A stretch of DNA of 64,000 nt from Ilyomonas sp965214235 (GCA_965214235.1 CBDCBH010000002.1:806001-870000), one strand, 5' to 3'; positions 9,264 to 18,012 are shown, counted from the first letter of the stretch. Program-made: numbers and translations. Notes: generated by a model not told the origin, from the letters alone.

Positions 9264-10058
9264 ATGAAAAAAATATTTCATAAAATTAGATACTATTTAT
9301 TGCTTAGATTTAAATACCAGATAGAAAAACTTCCCTGGAAAATCCTTAATCTACAACTCGAAACAGCTTCAGGAATAAACTTAGAAATAAAAACAAGAGC
9401 AGACTGGCAAGTTTATAATGAAATATTTGTAAAAAAAGATTACGATTATGCTATTGAAATGAGTTTAAATAAAATGGATAATGAAAAAAAAGTAATTAAT
9501 TTTTTAGATTTAGGCAGTAATGTAGGTTTTTTTACTTTGCGATTAATTGATTTTTTGTATCAGCAGCCAAAGTTTTATGAATATAGCGGAATACTAATAG
9601 AAGGAAGTTTACCGGTTTATGAAGAACTTAAATATAGAATTAATAAACAAACAAAAATTGCTTCACAACTGAAAATAATACATGGGTTAGTTGGTAAGCG
9701 TGCAGGAAGTGCAAAAATATTCCAATCCGGTAATTCTGTAACAAACACTTTAAAAACAAATTCTTTGCTTCGTAAAAAAATTTATGGAACTGAAGTTTCT
9801 TATATAGATATTGAAACATTATTTACAGACAATATTACCATTGATCTGCTTAAATGCGATATTGAAGGATCAGAAGAAGAATTTATTGAAAATTATCAGC
9901 CGTTACTTAAAAAAGTAAATGTTGCCGTCTTCGAAATGCATTATAAAAAATGTGATGTAAGCTATTGTCTTAATGTTATTAATGATTGTGGATTAACTAA
10001 TAGAAAAACGATTTTTAATTATATGGGAGATACTTCTATGGAAGTATTCTGGAGATAA
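9264..10058 (+). CDS. FkbM family methyltransferase
   Basis: A SAM-dependent O-methyltransferase, a family that often methylates sugars or polyketides. The SAM site is NFLDLGSNVGFFTLRL (residues about 77-92), and the FkbM hallmark LLKCDIEGSEEEFIENY lies at about 192-208. There is no signal peptide, so it is cytoplasmic. The gene is much richer in A and T than its neighbours, with many AAA, ATA and TTA codons, and lies in a repeat-rich accessory stretch without glycan genes beside it. This suggests horizontal acquisition. The substrate is unknown. Confidence 0.9.
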   Translation: MKKIFHKIRYYLLLRFKYQIEKLPWKILNLQLETASGINLEIKTRADWQVYNEIFVKKDYDYAIEMSLNKMDNEKKVINFLDLGSNVGFFTLRLIDFLYQQPKFYEYSGILIEGSLPVYEELKYRINKQTKIASQLKIIHGLVGKRAGSAKIFQSGNSVTNTLKTNSLLRKKIYGTEVSYIDIETLFTDNITIDLLKCDIEGSEEEFIENYQPLLKKVNVAVFEMHYKKCDVSYCLNVINDCGLTNRKTIFNYMGDTSMEVFWR

Positions 10059-10085
10059 AATTCTTTACACACCCGGTAGTTGCCC

Positions 10086-10142
10086 TTGCTCGGCAAAGTC
10101 TCCGGACTGCGTCGCCTCGTCAGCAAATCTCCCGATTTGCAA
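10086..10142 (+). repeat. Dispersed double-hairpin repeat, copy 2
   Basis: Two hairpins, AGTC-TCCG-GACT and GCAAATC-TCCC-GATTTGC, joined by GCGTCGCCTCGTCA. It matches copy 1 (6885-6935) read on the other strand. The second stem is longer here because of an added GC/GC pair. Confidence 0.75.
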
Positions 10143-10296
10143 ACCATGAAAGTAATAAAAGGTTTGCCAGCATTACTTTCCCAATTTTATAAAAACGGTA
10201 TTAGATTTTCCGGTTTCAGCATTGTCTCTACAAAAGAACTATAGAGAGGGATGATGTTGGAACAAAAAATACTGCCGCATCTTTATACTACCGGCT

Positions 10297-10304
10297 TATT
10301 TTTG
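10297..10304 (+). promoter_or_regulatory. Putative -7 box for the sialate O-acetylesterase gene
   Basis: TATTTTTG fits the Bacteroidota -7 consensus TAnnTTTG and ends 19 bases before the ATG at 10324. I see no good -33 TTTG at the right distance, so the call is tentative. Confidence 0.4.
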
Positions 10305-10323
10305 TTGTATCATTCATCCGACT

Positions 10324-11721
10324 ATGACAAAAAAACGATTGCTTACACTTCCTTTACTATTTATTGCGATATTCAGCTTTGCCAATGTACGCCTGCCCAA
10401 TGTCATAAGCAACAATATGGTGCTGCAACAGCAAAGCAATGCCAGGCTGTGGGGCTGGGCAGAGCCGGGAGAGAAAATTATGATTACCACTTCGTGGGAT
10501 AATAAAACCGATTCTGTAACAGCTAACCGCAATGCGGAATGGCAAATGAATGTAACAACGCCCAAAGCCGGCGGACCTTACATAGTTACATTGAAAGGCT
10601 ACAATACCATTGAACTACACAATGTAATGATTGGTGAAGTATGGGTATGCTCTGGGCAATCGAACATGGAAATGAGCGGCAGCTGGGGATTGCAGGATAT
10701 AAAAGCTGAATTGCCTTCGGCTTACAATGCCAGTATCCGGTTTTATCACATCCCAAAAACAACCGCACCATATCCTCAGGATAATAGTGGCGGCAACTGG
10801 GAAGTTTGCGACAGCAATACTTTAAAAACTTTTAGTGCAGCAGGCTATTTTTTTGGCAAGCAACTGCAACAAAAACTAAATGTGCCGATTGGTTTAATAG
10901 AATCAAGTTGGGGCGGCACGCCTGCCGAAGTGTGGACGCCGGACAGCATTGTAAACAACAACGATACATTAAAAGAAGCCGCTGCCAAAATACAGCCGTC
11001 GAACGGCTGGCCTTATAAGCCTGGCTATACCTACAATGCCATGATTGCTCCTGTTGTTCCTTACAATATCGCTGGCGCCATCTGGTACCAGGGCGAAAGC
11101 AATACCGGCACGGCAAGTACATATAGTAAGCTTTTTACTGCAATGATTACTGCCTGGCGTAAAAGCTGGAATAAGGATTTTCCTTTTTATTATGTGCAGA
11201 TAGCTCCCTATCATTATGGCAAACCCTACGAGGGCGCCTTGCTTCGCGAACAGCAGCAGAATACCATGCAACTTGATAAAACAGGCATGGTGGTAATAAC
11301 TGACCTGGTTGCCGATACCAATAATATTCATCCAATTGACAAACATGATGTGGGCATGCGGCTTGCCAATTGGGCGCTTGTAAAAACCTATCTTCAACCA
11401 GGTATTGCTTACAAAAGCCCGATGTATAAAAGTATGATAGTCCAGAATGGTAAAGCTATAATTTCGCTGAACAATATACTTTCGGGATTAACAGTAAAAG
11501 AGGGCAGTCCAAAGGAATTATACATTGCCGGTAACGACCATATCTTCTTTCCTGCCGATGCAGCTATTAAGAATGGTCAGCTCATAGTAAGCAGTAAATT
11601 TATAAAGCAACCTGCAGCTGTGCGCTATGGTTTTGGCAATGCTGCTGTCGGCAATTTGTTTAGTACAGAAGGTCTACCGGTTGCACCTTTCCGTACAGAT
11701 GACTGGCCGGTTGATAAATAA
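10324..11721 (+). CDS. Sialate O-acetylesterase (SASA family)
   Basis: A secreted esterase that removes O-acetyl groups from sialic acids or other acetylated glycans. The 465 residues open with a signal peptide (MTKKRLLTLPLLFIAIFSFA). GEVWVCSGQSNMEM (about residues 101-114) holds the nucleophilic serine, GAIWYQGESNT marks the conserved second block, and NIHPIDKHDVGMRLA the catalytic Asp/His region. The shortened C-terminus and the N-terminal beta domain are usual for Bacteroidota members, which act in periplasmic glycan breakdown. No sialidase or SusCD pair is adjacent, so the natural substrate may be plant or microbial acetylated glycan. Confidence 0.93.
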   Translation: MTKKRLLTLPLLFIAIFSFANVRLPNVISNNMVLQQQSNARLWGWAEPGEKIMITTSWDNKTDSVTANRNAEWQMNVTTPKAGGPYIVTLKGYNTIELHNVMIGEVWVCSGQSNMEMSGSWGLQDIKAELPSAYNASIRFYHIPKTTAPYPQDNSGGNWEVCDSNTLKTFSAAGYFFGKQLQQKLNVPIGLIESSWGGTPAEVWTPDSIVNNNDTLKEAAAKIQPSNGWPYKPGYTYNAMIAPVVPYNIAGAIWYQGESNTGTASTYSKLFTAMITAWRKSWNKDFPFYYVQIAPYHYGKPYEGALLREQQQNTMQLDKTGMVVITDLVADTNNIHPIDKHDVGMRLANWALVKTYLQPGIAYKSPMYKSMIVQNGKAIISLNNILSGLTVKEGSPKELYIAGNDHIFFPADAAIKNGQLIVSSKFIKQPAAVRYGFGNAAVGNLFSTEGLPVAPFRTDDWPVDK

Positions 11722-12028
11722 TAAAAAATATAATAGCCTTCAGGCGAGCGAATCTCTTAACTCAATCGATAAGCAAAACAAAATGATTGTCGGTTTAACG
11801 CAGTTAATGATTATCTGATTACCGTAACCGTACCCTTTTCTGTACGGCTTATTCGTCCGTTTAAACGGTAAGAGCATATCTACAAAATTATGCTGTCGGC
11901 GCACATATTTCTATACGATTAAAGGCAGCCAAATTCGTCCTTTACAGGGTTTTACTATTTTTATCTGGCTTATCAAAACCAACGTTTTCTTTTACTGCAT
12001 TTTAAAAATAGTAAATGATATCAGGCAA
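11722..12028. other. Gene-free stretch with two small palindromes
   Basis: No coding frame is convincing. CCGTAC...GTACGG (11828-11847) and the perfect palindrome CCGTTTAAACGG (11857-11868) lie side by side. They may act as an operator or a weak terminator between the convergent neighbouring genes. Confidence 0.4.
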
Positions 12029-12916
12029 TCAACCTTTTTTAAAGGCGGCGGCAAATTCATTTGCAAAATTTTCCAGCTTTACTTTTCCCATTGCGGTTGG
12101 CTTATGAATTTCATAATCTTCCCGCAATACTCCGCTGTGAGTGCTGGCGCCCAATTCAACAAAGAGAACCGCAATATTGGCTGGTATTCCGTTCTTTTCC
12201 AAACCTTCCTGCATTTGTTCATCCGTAAAAGTTACCCAGTTCAAATCAGGCTTACCAATAGCCGTTCCTAAAGCATGAGCAATTTCATTGGCGGTGCGGT
12301 CATCACTTGCCACATATTTTACTCTATGTCCAGTAGCTTCCGCTTCTAATTCTTCCGCAGCAGCGGCAGCAATATCTACCGGAGATACCAAAACTATCTT
12401 ATCATCTCCACCATAATTGGCCCCGATAAATCCCGCCCCGCGTATCATATTTACAAAATTGTACAAATTATAATAGAAGTAACCCGGGCGCAGATGAGTA
12501 ACAGATACGTTTGACAGCTCATTCAAAATGCCTTCTACACTATGAGAACCGAGGATGAAGCCTGTGCCTTTATCTAAATGCGCGCCGTAACTGCTAAGAT
12601 GAACCACATGCTTTACACCCGATTTCAGAATGGCTTGGGCATAATTGCTGCCGATTCTCCGGTAATACGCTATCTGATCGGTCTCGGCAAAGTTTGGTGG
12701 CGCCATAGCATACAAAGCATCTGCGCCGGTAAAAGTAGCTGTAAGAAAACCGGCATCTTCTATTGAGCCAATAGCAGCCGTGGCGCCTAAAGCTTCAATA
12801 TCTTTTTGTTTATCGGGCTTGCTGCTGATAACAGTTACGGAATGTCCTTTTTCTACCAACTCTTTTGTTAATGGCTGGCTGATATGTCCTAATGAACCTG
12901 TTACAATAATTTTCAT
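12029..12916 (-). CDS. NmrA-like NAD(P)-binding reductase
   Basis: A cytoplasmic Rossmann-fold protein of 295 residues of the atypical short-chain dehydrogenase group. The N-terminal MKIIVTGSLGHISQPL is the dinucleotide motif (normally GATGxxG; here GSLGHIS). VKHVVHLSSYGAH and HLRPGYFYYNL fit the NmrA/quinone-reductase QorB branch. Members work as NADPH-dependent reductases or redox-sensing regulators; which applies here cannot be told. It stands alone, convergent with the esterase gene. Confidence 0.85.
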   Translation of the reverse strand: MKIIVTGSLGHISQPLTKELVEKGHSVTVISSKPDKQKDIEALGATAAIGSIEDAGFLTATFTGADALYAMAPPNFAETDQIAYYRRIGSNYAQAILKSGVKHVVHLSSYGAHLDKGTGFILGSHSVEGILNELSNVSVTHLRPGYFYYNLYNFVNMIRGAGFIGANYGGDDKIVLVSPVDIAAAAAEELEAEATGHRVKYVASDDRTANEIAHALGTAIGKPDLNWVTFTDEQMQEGLEKNGIPANIAVLFVELGASTHSGVLREDYEIHKPTAMGKVKLENFANEFAAAFKKG

Positions 12917-13123
12917 AGCGCTTTCTTTTTATTTTATTCTGCAAAGGTCTATACTTTACAAGGGATTCGTGTAACCGAATCTCTCTTTGTTGTAGCTTTT
13001 TCTTTCTAATTGAAGAAATAGCCGGGTTGAAAGAATGCAATAAAAACAAAGGTGAAAGAGTAGATTGTAGTTTTACTTTGTAATTCCTTTTTCATATCCT
13101 TTTCACAAAAGGCAACCGCCTTC

Positions 13124-13156
13124 TTTGTTTCGTGGTATGTTTTCGGTTTATATTTG
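13124..13156 (+). promoter_or_regulatory. Bacteroidota-type promoter for the coiled-coil protein gene
   Basis: TTTG (13124-13127), 21-base spacer, TATATTTG (13149-13156). Both boxes match the Bacteroidota sigma-ABfr consensus. Transcription would start near 13163, about 30 bases before the ATG. Confidence 0.65.
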
Positions 13157-13191
13157 TTATGAAAGAATTTAAATAAAAAGCAAACATTACT

Positions 13192-13671
13192 ATGAAAAAC
13201 AAATGTGTATTTATTATTGTTATTTGCCTTTTTTCAGGCTTAGCGGCTTTCTCGCAGAGATATAAAACTGTAAACGATACGGCAAAGCTAAACCAGGAAT
13301 ATCAAAAGGTATCGCAAAGCATTACCGACCTTACCAATCAGCTTAACGATGCAAAAAACAAACAAACATCTTTGCAATCAAAAGCAACTGATGCGCAATC
13401 AAACGCTAATACTGCTTTGCAATCAAGCCAGGATCAGGCATCAAAAGCTACCAATGGAAGCGTGAAAGAAGCAAAGCGTGAAAGAAAAAAAGCGAAAGCA
13501 GCAGAAAGAGAAGCGAAAGACTCAAGAAATGCCAACGGCAATGTAAAAGATGAAAACAAAAGGGTAGAAAAATTAACCAAAGAATTGGACAAAAAACAAA
13601 AGCGTCTTCAGGAGTTAGAACAGATGAGAAGTTCTATACAATCGTCAGCACCTGCAGGCGCAGCCCAATAA
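13192..13671 (+). CDS. Secreted coiled-coil protein of unknown function
   Basis: I do not recognise a family. The 159-residue product has a signal peptide (MKNKCVFIIVICLFSGLAAFS, then QRY). The rest is a long, Gln/Asn/Lys/Ala-rich coiled coil: about residues 30-85 are rich in Q, N and S, and 90-150 are strongly charged with many KE and AK pairs. It ends in a short Ala/Pro tail. It is probably periplasmic. A good promoter precedes it and it appears to be a single-gene unit. Confidence 0.75.
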   Translation: MKNKCVFIIVICLFSGLAAFSQRYKTVNDTAKLNQEYQKVSQSITDLTNQLNDAKNKQTSLQSKATDAQSNANTALQSSQDQASKATNGSVKEAKRERKKAKAAEREAKDSRNANGNVKDENKRVEKLTKELDKKQKRLQELEQMRSSIQSSAPAGAAQ

Positions 13672-13745
13672 ACACTTTTTTTCTTTTATGATTTAATGAC
13701 TATCCGTATAGAGTAACCCCTTCCTTATTAGGGATGTGCAAAGCC

Positions 13746-13850
13746 GTCATTGCGAGGCACGAAGCCATCTAAACACCACACAACATCAGGTTGATAAGTG
13801 GAATATAGCAGTACATACAATTTACAGACTGCTTCGTGCCTCGCAGTAAC
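13746..13850. repeat. Bimorphic inverted repeat (GTCATTGCGAGGCACGAAGC type)
   Basis: The left arm GTCATTGCGAGGCACGAAGC (13746-13765) is repeated in inverse near 13831-13850, sharing an exact 15-base core TGCGAGGCACGAAGC, with about 60 bases between. This arm sequence is a known type of widely dispersed intergenic palindrome in bacteria. The element could fold into a long hairpin or be a small non-autonomous mobile element. It occupies the centre of the gene-free 13672-14094 stretch. Confidence 0.75.
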
Positions 13851-14071
13851 AATACAGGTTGCCATATCCGGATAGTCATTTACGATTATTGTATTTCCCG
13901 GTATTAACTTTTCTACAGGTAAAGTTAGTACCGGTTTTTTATGCCGGAAATTTTGCAGTAAGTAAAAACTCTTTCCCACTCTTTTTGAGTTGTTGCAATT
14001 GCTGTTTTGCGCTGCCGCCTATCCATCCATCCTTCCAACCGATAAGGCACACACGAATGAACAGAGAACCT

Positions 14072-14079
14072 TATATTTG
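14072..14079 (+). promoter_or_regulatory. Putative -7 box of the outer-membrane-like protein gene
   Basis: TATATTTG fits TAnnTTTG and lies 15 bases before the ATG at 14095. It favours that start over the in-frame ATG at 13990. No clear -33 box is seen. Confidence 0.5.
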
Positions 14080-14094
14080 TTTTATAGCAAGCGC

Positions 14095-14763
14095 ATGGCA
14101 TACCGGCAACTAACATGTTTTTTTACGTGCGTATTTCTGTTTACGTTGCACACGGCTGCACAGGACAGTTTGTACCGGCGGCAGCCGATGCCAATCTTTA
14201 TTAGCGGTTCTTTGTTTTACGATTTTCCTCAAAGTTTTGGCGCTTCTGCAGGTGCAGAATTTCCTCTTAACAGCCGCCATATTTCAATCATTAAAAAGGG
14301 CAAGCAAAAAGAAAAATACAGAGACATAATCACAACCTCCAACATTGGGTTTTACCGGTATGCGTTTAACAACAGGGGTTTGTTTTTATTGCAATCTGTT
14401 GGGTATCGATACCATAAAACAAAACCTTATTATTTTGAATGGCTCCTGACTTTTGGCGCGTTGCGAACGTTTTATGATGGCAACGTATATTCGGTTGATA
14501 ATTATGGAACGATAAGAACTTTACAAAACTTTGGAAGGCTGTATGCCATCACGGGTTTTACAACTGTTTTTGGACACGATTTTGAACGAAGCGCAAAGCC
14601 AAAGCCGATAGCCATTTCTATCCAGCCATCGCTTTGGGTACAATATCCGTATAACAGTTTTCTTTTACCGCATTTTTCTATTCAGCTATCTTTCAGTTAT
14701 CATTTCAATCAATTCAATATTGTAGTTCATCAAAAACAAATAAAGCGCACTCATCAAACATGA
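14095..14763 (+). CDS. Probable outer-membrane or periplasmic protein, unknown family
   Basis: The frame is open from 13990, but the first 35 residues look unlike protein. MAYRQLTCFFTCVFLFTLHTAA at 14095 is a good signal peptide and has a promoter box just upstream. The mature chain of about 200 residues is rich in Tyr, Phe and alternating hydrophobics (FISGSLFYDFPQSFGASAGAEF, then several amphipathic strands, ending in SIQLSFSYHF). This fits a small beta-barrel. The stop overlaps the next start by ATGA, so it is translationally coupled to the lipoprotein hydrolase. Confidence 0.7.
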   Translation: MAYRQLTCFFTCVFLFTLHTAAQDSLYRRQPMPIFISGSLFYDFPQSFGASAGAEFPLNSRHISIIKKGKQKEKYRDIITTSNIGFYRYAFNNRGLFLLQSVGYRYHKTKPYYFEWLLTFGALRTFYDGNVYSVDNYGTIRTLQNFGRLYAITGFTTVFGHDFERSAKPKPIAISIQPSLWVQYPYNSFLLPHFSIQLSFSYHFNQFNIVVHQKQIKRTHQT

Positions 14764-15794
14764 AACGTCTTTTCTTTTACACCATTTTTATTTTGCTATG
14801 GGCAAGCAGTTGCAGGAAAGAAGCTGTGCAATTATCTGCCAACGCTAACGACATTTTTTGGTTGAGCAATGCCGGAGCCGATATGCCGGTATGGGTGAAA
14901 GGAAATACAGCTTCGAAGGTTATGATTTTGTTTTTGCATGGCGGACCAGGCAGTGGCTCGTATCGCTTCACTGGCTTTCAAACCGATCAGTTATGGAAGA
15001 ATTATTCCTTTGCTTATTGGGATCAGCGCGATGCGGGAGCCGCAGCCGGAAACAGCAATTACGCCAACCTGAACCTGAACCAAATGGTTGATGATTTAAA
15101 GAAATTAGTGGAACTGATTAAATACCGCTATGGAAACGATACGGAGATTTTTTTGATGGGGCACAGCTTTGGTGCTTTGCTGGGTTGCGGATATTTAACG
15201 CAGGATAACAACCAGAATAATATTAAAGGCTGGATAGAAGTGGATGGCGCACATGACTACCCGGAAAGCGACAGGCTGGAACGCCACATGCTGATTGACA
15301 CCGGCACTTCAGAAATTAAAAAAGGGCATTATGTTTCTCAATGGACAACGATTGTAAAATATTGTAGAAAACATCCCGTAAGAAATTCGGTTCCTATTGG
15401 TATGCAAACCGACGATTATGCTTCTGATGCAGAAGATTATGTGAACATTAATCACACTCAAACGGCTGTAAATTTGTTCTCGGTGTCATCGCCCGCCAGT
15501 TTAGGCGCCAATCTTTTTAAATTGGATTATACCGAAGCCGGACACGATTTTCTGCAAACACTAATGAGCGCTTCTTACACTAACCAACTATACAAAATCA
15601 CCATTCCTTCCCTGCTTATTTGGGGGCAGTACGATTTTACAGTGCCTATGGGTTGCGGCTATGACGCTCTTAACAGGTTGGGTTCTTCTTACAAACAACT
15701 GGTGTTGATGCCACATTCCGGTCACGCGCCGATGAACGGCGATCCCGATTTGTTTGCTCAGTCGGTTAGTCATTTTATTGAAGCGGTGAGATAA
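14760..15794 (+). CDS. Alpha/beta-hydrolase lipoprotein (prolyl iminopeptidase-like)
   Basis: A 344-residue hydrolase carried as a lipoprotein: the signal MKRLFFYTIFILLWASSC ends in a lipobox with Cys18. LHGGPGSGSYRF (about residue 59) is the HGGPG oxyanion motif typical of prolyl iminopeptidases, GHSFGALLG (about 137) holds the nucleophile, IWGQYDFTVP the acid and PHSGHAPM the histidine. Together with the preceding membrane protein gene (ATGA overlap) it forms a two-gene unit. Whether it is a peptidase or an esterase cannot be decided. Confidence 0.88.
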   Translation: MKRLFFYTIFILLWASSCRKEAVQLSANANDIFWLSNAGADMPVWVKGNTASKVMILFLHGGPGSGSYRFTGFQTDQLWKNYSFAYWDQRDAGAAAGNSNYANLNLNQMVDDLKKLVELIKYRYGNDTEIFLMGHSFGALLGCGYLTQDNNQNNIKGWIEVDGAHDYPESDRLERHMLIDTGTSEIKKGHYVSQWTTIVKYCRKHPVRNSVPIGMQTDDYASDAEDYVNINHTQTAVNLFSVSSPASLGANLFKLDYTEAGHDFLQTLMSASYTNQLYKITIPSLLIWGQYDFTVPMGCGYDALNRLGSSYKQLVLMPHSGHAPMNGDPDLFAQSVSHFIEAVR

Positions 15795-16076
15795 GTAAGC
15801 TTCTTTGTTAATTGGTGAAAATCACTCCACCGGTTCGGAAAAAAGTACAAAATAAAGCCGCTGTAATTCAGTAATCGCCATCTATACAAATTCGTCATAA
15901 GTTCATATAACGATGCCTTTGTCAAAATCTAAAAAGTAAATAATAAAGATGCTTATATAACGAAAAGGTGTTTACAATTTATTAGGAAGAACATCAACCA
16001 AAAGAAAGAAATTTATAACCATCAAACTTGATTATAATTTTCTTATCATTGTTCGCTTTTAAAACAAAAAAAAGAT
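15795..16076. other. AT-rich gene-free stretch before the OmpA lipoprotein
   Basis: No coding frame and no repeat seen. It must carry the promoter of the OmpA-family gene, but no clear TAnnTTTG box is present. Confidence 0.4.
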
Positions 16077-16955
16077 ATGCTAAAAACAAACCATTGCTTG
16101 CTTGTTACTGCTACCGCAATGCTATTAGCCACAAGCTGCGTGAGCAATAAAAAATTTGCATCGTTGCAAACAGACTACCAAACGTTACAAGGCAAAGCGG
16201 CCGCACTTGCTAAAGCCAACGACGATTGCCAAAGCAATTTGGGTACAGCTAATGTAAAAATTGCAAGCCTTCAGGATCAGTTGCAGGCAGAGCGCAATCA
16301 CAATGCTTCTTTGCAGTCGGCATTAGACAAAAGCCTTACTTCTGCCAGCCAGGGAAATACAAACGTCTCTAAATTGGTAGATGAAATCAATTCTTCCAAC
16401 AAATACATTCAGCAACTCGTTGCTTCAAAAAATAAAAGCGATTCGCTGAACATGATCCTTACCAACAATCTTACCCGTTCGTTAAGCCGTGATGAAATGC
16501 AGGATGTAGATGTGCAGGTGCTTAAAGGTGTAGTGTACATTTCGCTTTCCGATAATATGCTGTATAAAAGCGGCAGCTATGAGATATCCGATAAAGCCGG
16601 AACTACGTTATCAAAAATCGCTAAAATCATCACCGATTATAAAGATTTTGAAGTGCTGATTGAAGGCAATACCGACAATGTGCCCATTACCAAAACCAAC
16701 ATCCGCAACAACTGGGATTTAAGCGCATTGCGGGCTTCTTCGGTTGTGCAGGCTTTGCAAACTAATTATGGAGTTGATCCTAAACGTTTAACCGCCGCCG
16801 GACGCGGCGAATACAACCCGATAGCCAGCAATGATACAGATGCCGGTAAAATAAAAAACAGGCGCACTCAAATTATCATTACGCCTAAGCTGGATCAGTT
16901 TATGGAACTGATAGATAAAGCACCGGCAAAAGATTCAACTGGCGCAAAAGGTTAG
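16077..16955 (+). CDS. OmpA-family lipoprotein with coiled coil
   Basis: A 292-residue envelope protein that anchors the outer membrane to peptidoglycan. The signal ends in LLATSC, a lipobox with Cys21. Residues about 25-140 form a coiled coil (SLQTDYQTLQGKAAALAKAN and onward). The OmpA C-terminal domain follows at about 145-275, with LIEGNTDNVPI and the peptidoglycan-binding NNWDLSALRASSVVQAL ... GEYNPIASND ... NRRTQIIITP. This organisation is common in Bacteroidota. A strong terminator closes this single-gene unit. Confidence 0.93.
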   Translation: MLKTNHCLLVTATAMLLATSCVSNKKFASLQTDYQTLQGKAAALAKANDDCQSNLGTANVKIASLQDQLQAERNHNASLQSALDKSLTSASQGNTNVSKLVDEINSSNKYIQQLVASKNKSDSLNMILTNNLTRSLSRDEMQDVDVQVLKGVVYISLSDNMLYKSGSYEISDKAGTTLSKIAKIITDYKDFEVLIEGNTDNVPITKTNIRNNWDLSALRASSVVQALQTNYGVDPKRLTAAGRGEYNPIASNDTDAGKIKNRRTQIIITPKLDQFMELIDKAPAKDSTGAKG

Positions 16956-16980
16956 AGAAAACCGTATTGTAAAAGCAGTA

Positions 16981-17030
16981 AAAACAAAAGCAGCAACCAG
17001 TATTTACACGTGTTGCTGCTTTTGTTTTTA
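16981..17030 (+). terminator. Rho-independent terminator of the OmpA-family gene
   Basis: A 17-base perfect inverted repeat, AAAACAAAAGCAGCAAC (16981-16997) and its complement (17012-17028), with the T-rich end TTTTGTTTTTA. Because the stem is A-rich on one side and T-rich on the other, it could work in both directions. Confidence 0.9.
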
Positions 17031-17133
17031 CATCAAAAACTAATTGCAAGTTTTTATTAAGAAGTATATTATTCAGCGTTCAATCATGGTACATTAAAGT
17101 TTCGCATTGTTTACAAATTTTACATTTGACTGA

Positions 17134-18012
17134 TCACATCAATATGTTCATTTTGCCTAAACAATTTTGCAGACTGTCTTGCCAGGGTTTTGTTTTTATA
17201 TTGAATACACTTTGTATTTTTTGCTTGTCTAAAACCGAGTAAAAGGGGCGCTTGGCAGGAGTTGGATATTGCTCGGTTGGAATCGCATGAACAAGACATG
17301 AAGAATGGGTTAATTCTTTAATTGCCATAGCAAACTGGTACCACGAAATGTTGCCTTCGTTGCCATAGTGATAAATGCCTGATGGCACCGGATTGTTCAC
17401 GCAATATTTAATAATGGCAAGTATAGCTTCTGCCAAATCCAGCGCATAAGTTGGTGAACCCTGCTGATCGTTCACAACATTAATTTGATGTCTTTCCTTC
17501 ATCAGCCGCAACATGGTATTTACAAAATTATTTCCATGTTCGCTATACACCCAGGAAGTGCGAATAATAATGGTGTGAAGATTGTTTAGTAACGCCAGTT
17601 TTTCTCCTTCCTGCTTTGTATAACCGTAATGATTTACAGGGTCGGTAGCATCATCTTCCAGATAAGGAACATGACCTGTGCCATTAAACACATAATCGGT
17701 TGAAACCTGCACCAACACTGTATTATAGCGTTTGCATAAAGCGGCGATGTTACCTGCAGCTGTCGCGTTTATTAAATAAGAAGTTTCCTTATCGCTTTCC
17801 GCTTTATCAACAGCGGTGTAAGCTGCGCAGTTAATAAAAAAATTGGGTTTGTTCTTTTCAAAAAACGTTTCTAATGAAGATTGCGAAGCGATGTCTAACT
17901 CCATTTTATCAGTAAAAACAAAATCGAAACCGGTCAGTGATTTTGATAAATTGTCCAGCTCACTTCCTAACTGGCCATTTTTTCCACTAACTGCGATGAT
18001 ATGCTTTGCCAT
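17134..18012 (-). CDS. rfbD: dTDP-4-dehydrorhamnose reductase
   Basis: Last step of dTDP-L-rhamnose synthesis: NADPH-dependent reduction of dTDP-4-keto-L-rhamnose. The 292 residues match the RmlD family: GKNGQLGSELD (about 10-20), NCAAYTAVDKAE, VSTDYVFNG, and the catalytic YGYTKQEGE. VVNDQQGSPTYALDLAEAI is another family block. It is downstream of a DegT aminotransferase and a CpsB-like phosphatase on the same strand, a surface-polysaccharide context. The other rml genes are not beside it. Confidence 0.92.
   Translation of the reverse strand: MAKHIIAVSGKNGQLGSELDNLSKSLTGFDFVFTDKMELDIASQSSLETFFEKNKPNFFINCAAYTAVDKAESDKETSYLINATAAGNIAALCKRYNTVLVQVSTDYVFNGTGHVPYLEDDATDPVNHYGYTKQEGEKLALLNNLHTIIIRTSWVYSEHGNNFVNTMLRLMKERHQINVVNDQQGSPTYALDLAEAILAIIKYCVNNPVPSGIYHYGNEGNISWYQFAMAIKELTHSSCLVHAIPTEQYPTPAKRPFYSVLDKQKIQSVFNIKTKPWQDSLQNCLGKMNILM

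Noticed and set aside
10251..10502. An 83-codon plus-strand frame overlapping the start of the sialate O-acetylesterase gene.
   Set aside because: It is in another phase of a confidently identified gene with signal peptide and catalytic motifs.
13728..13979. An 83-codon minus-strand frame.
   Set aside because: It lies over the inverted repeat element at 13746-13850, and its sequence (ATCIVTARHEAVCKL) is just the translated repeat.
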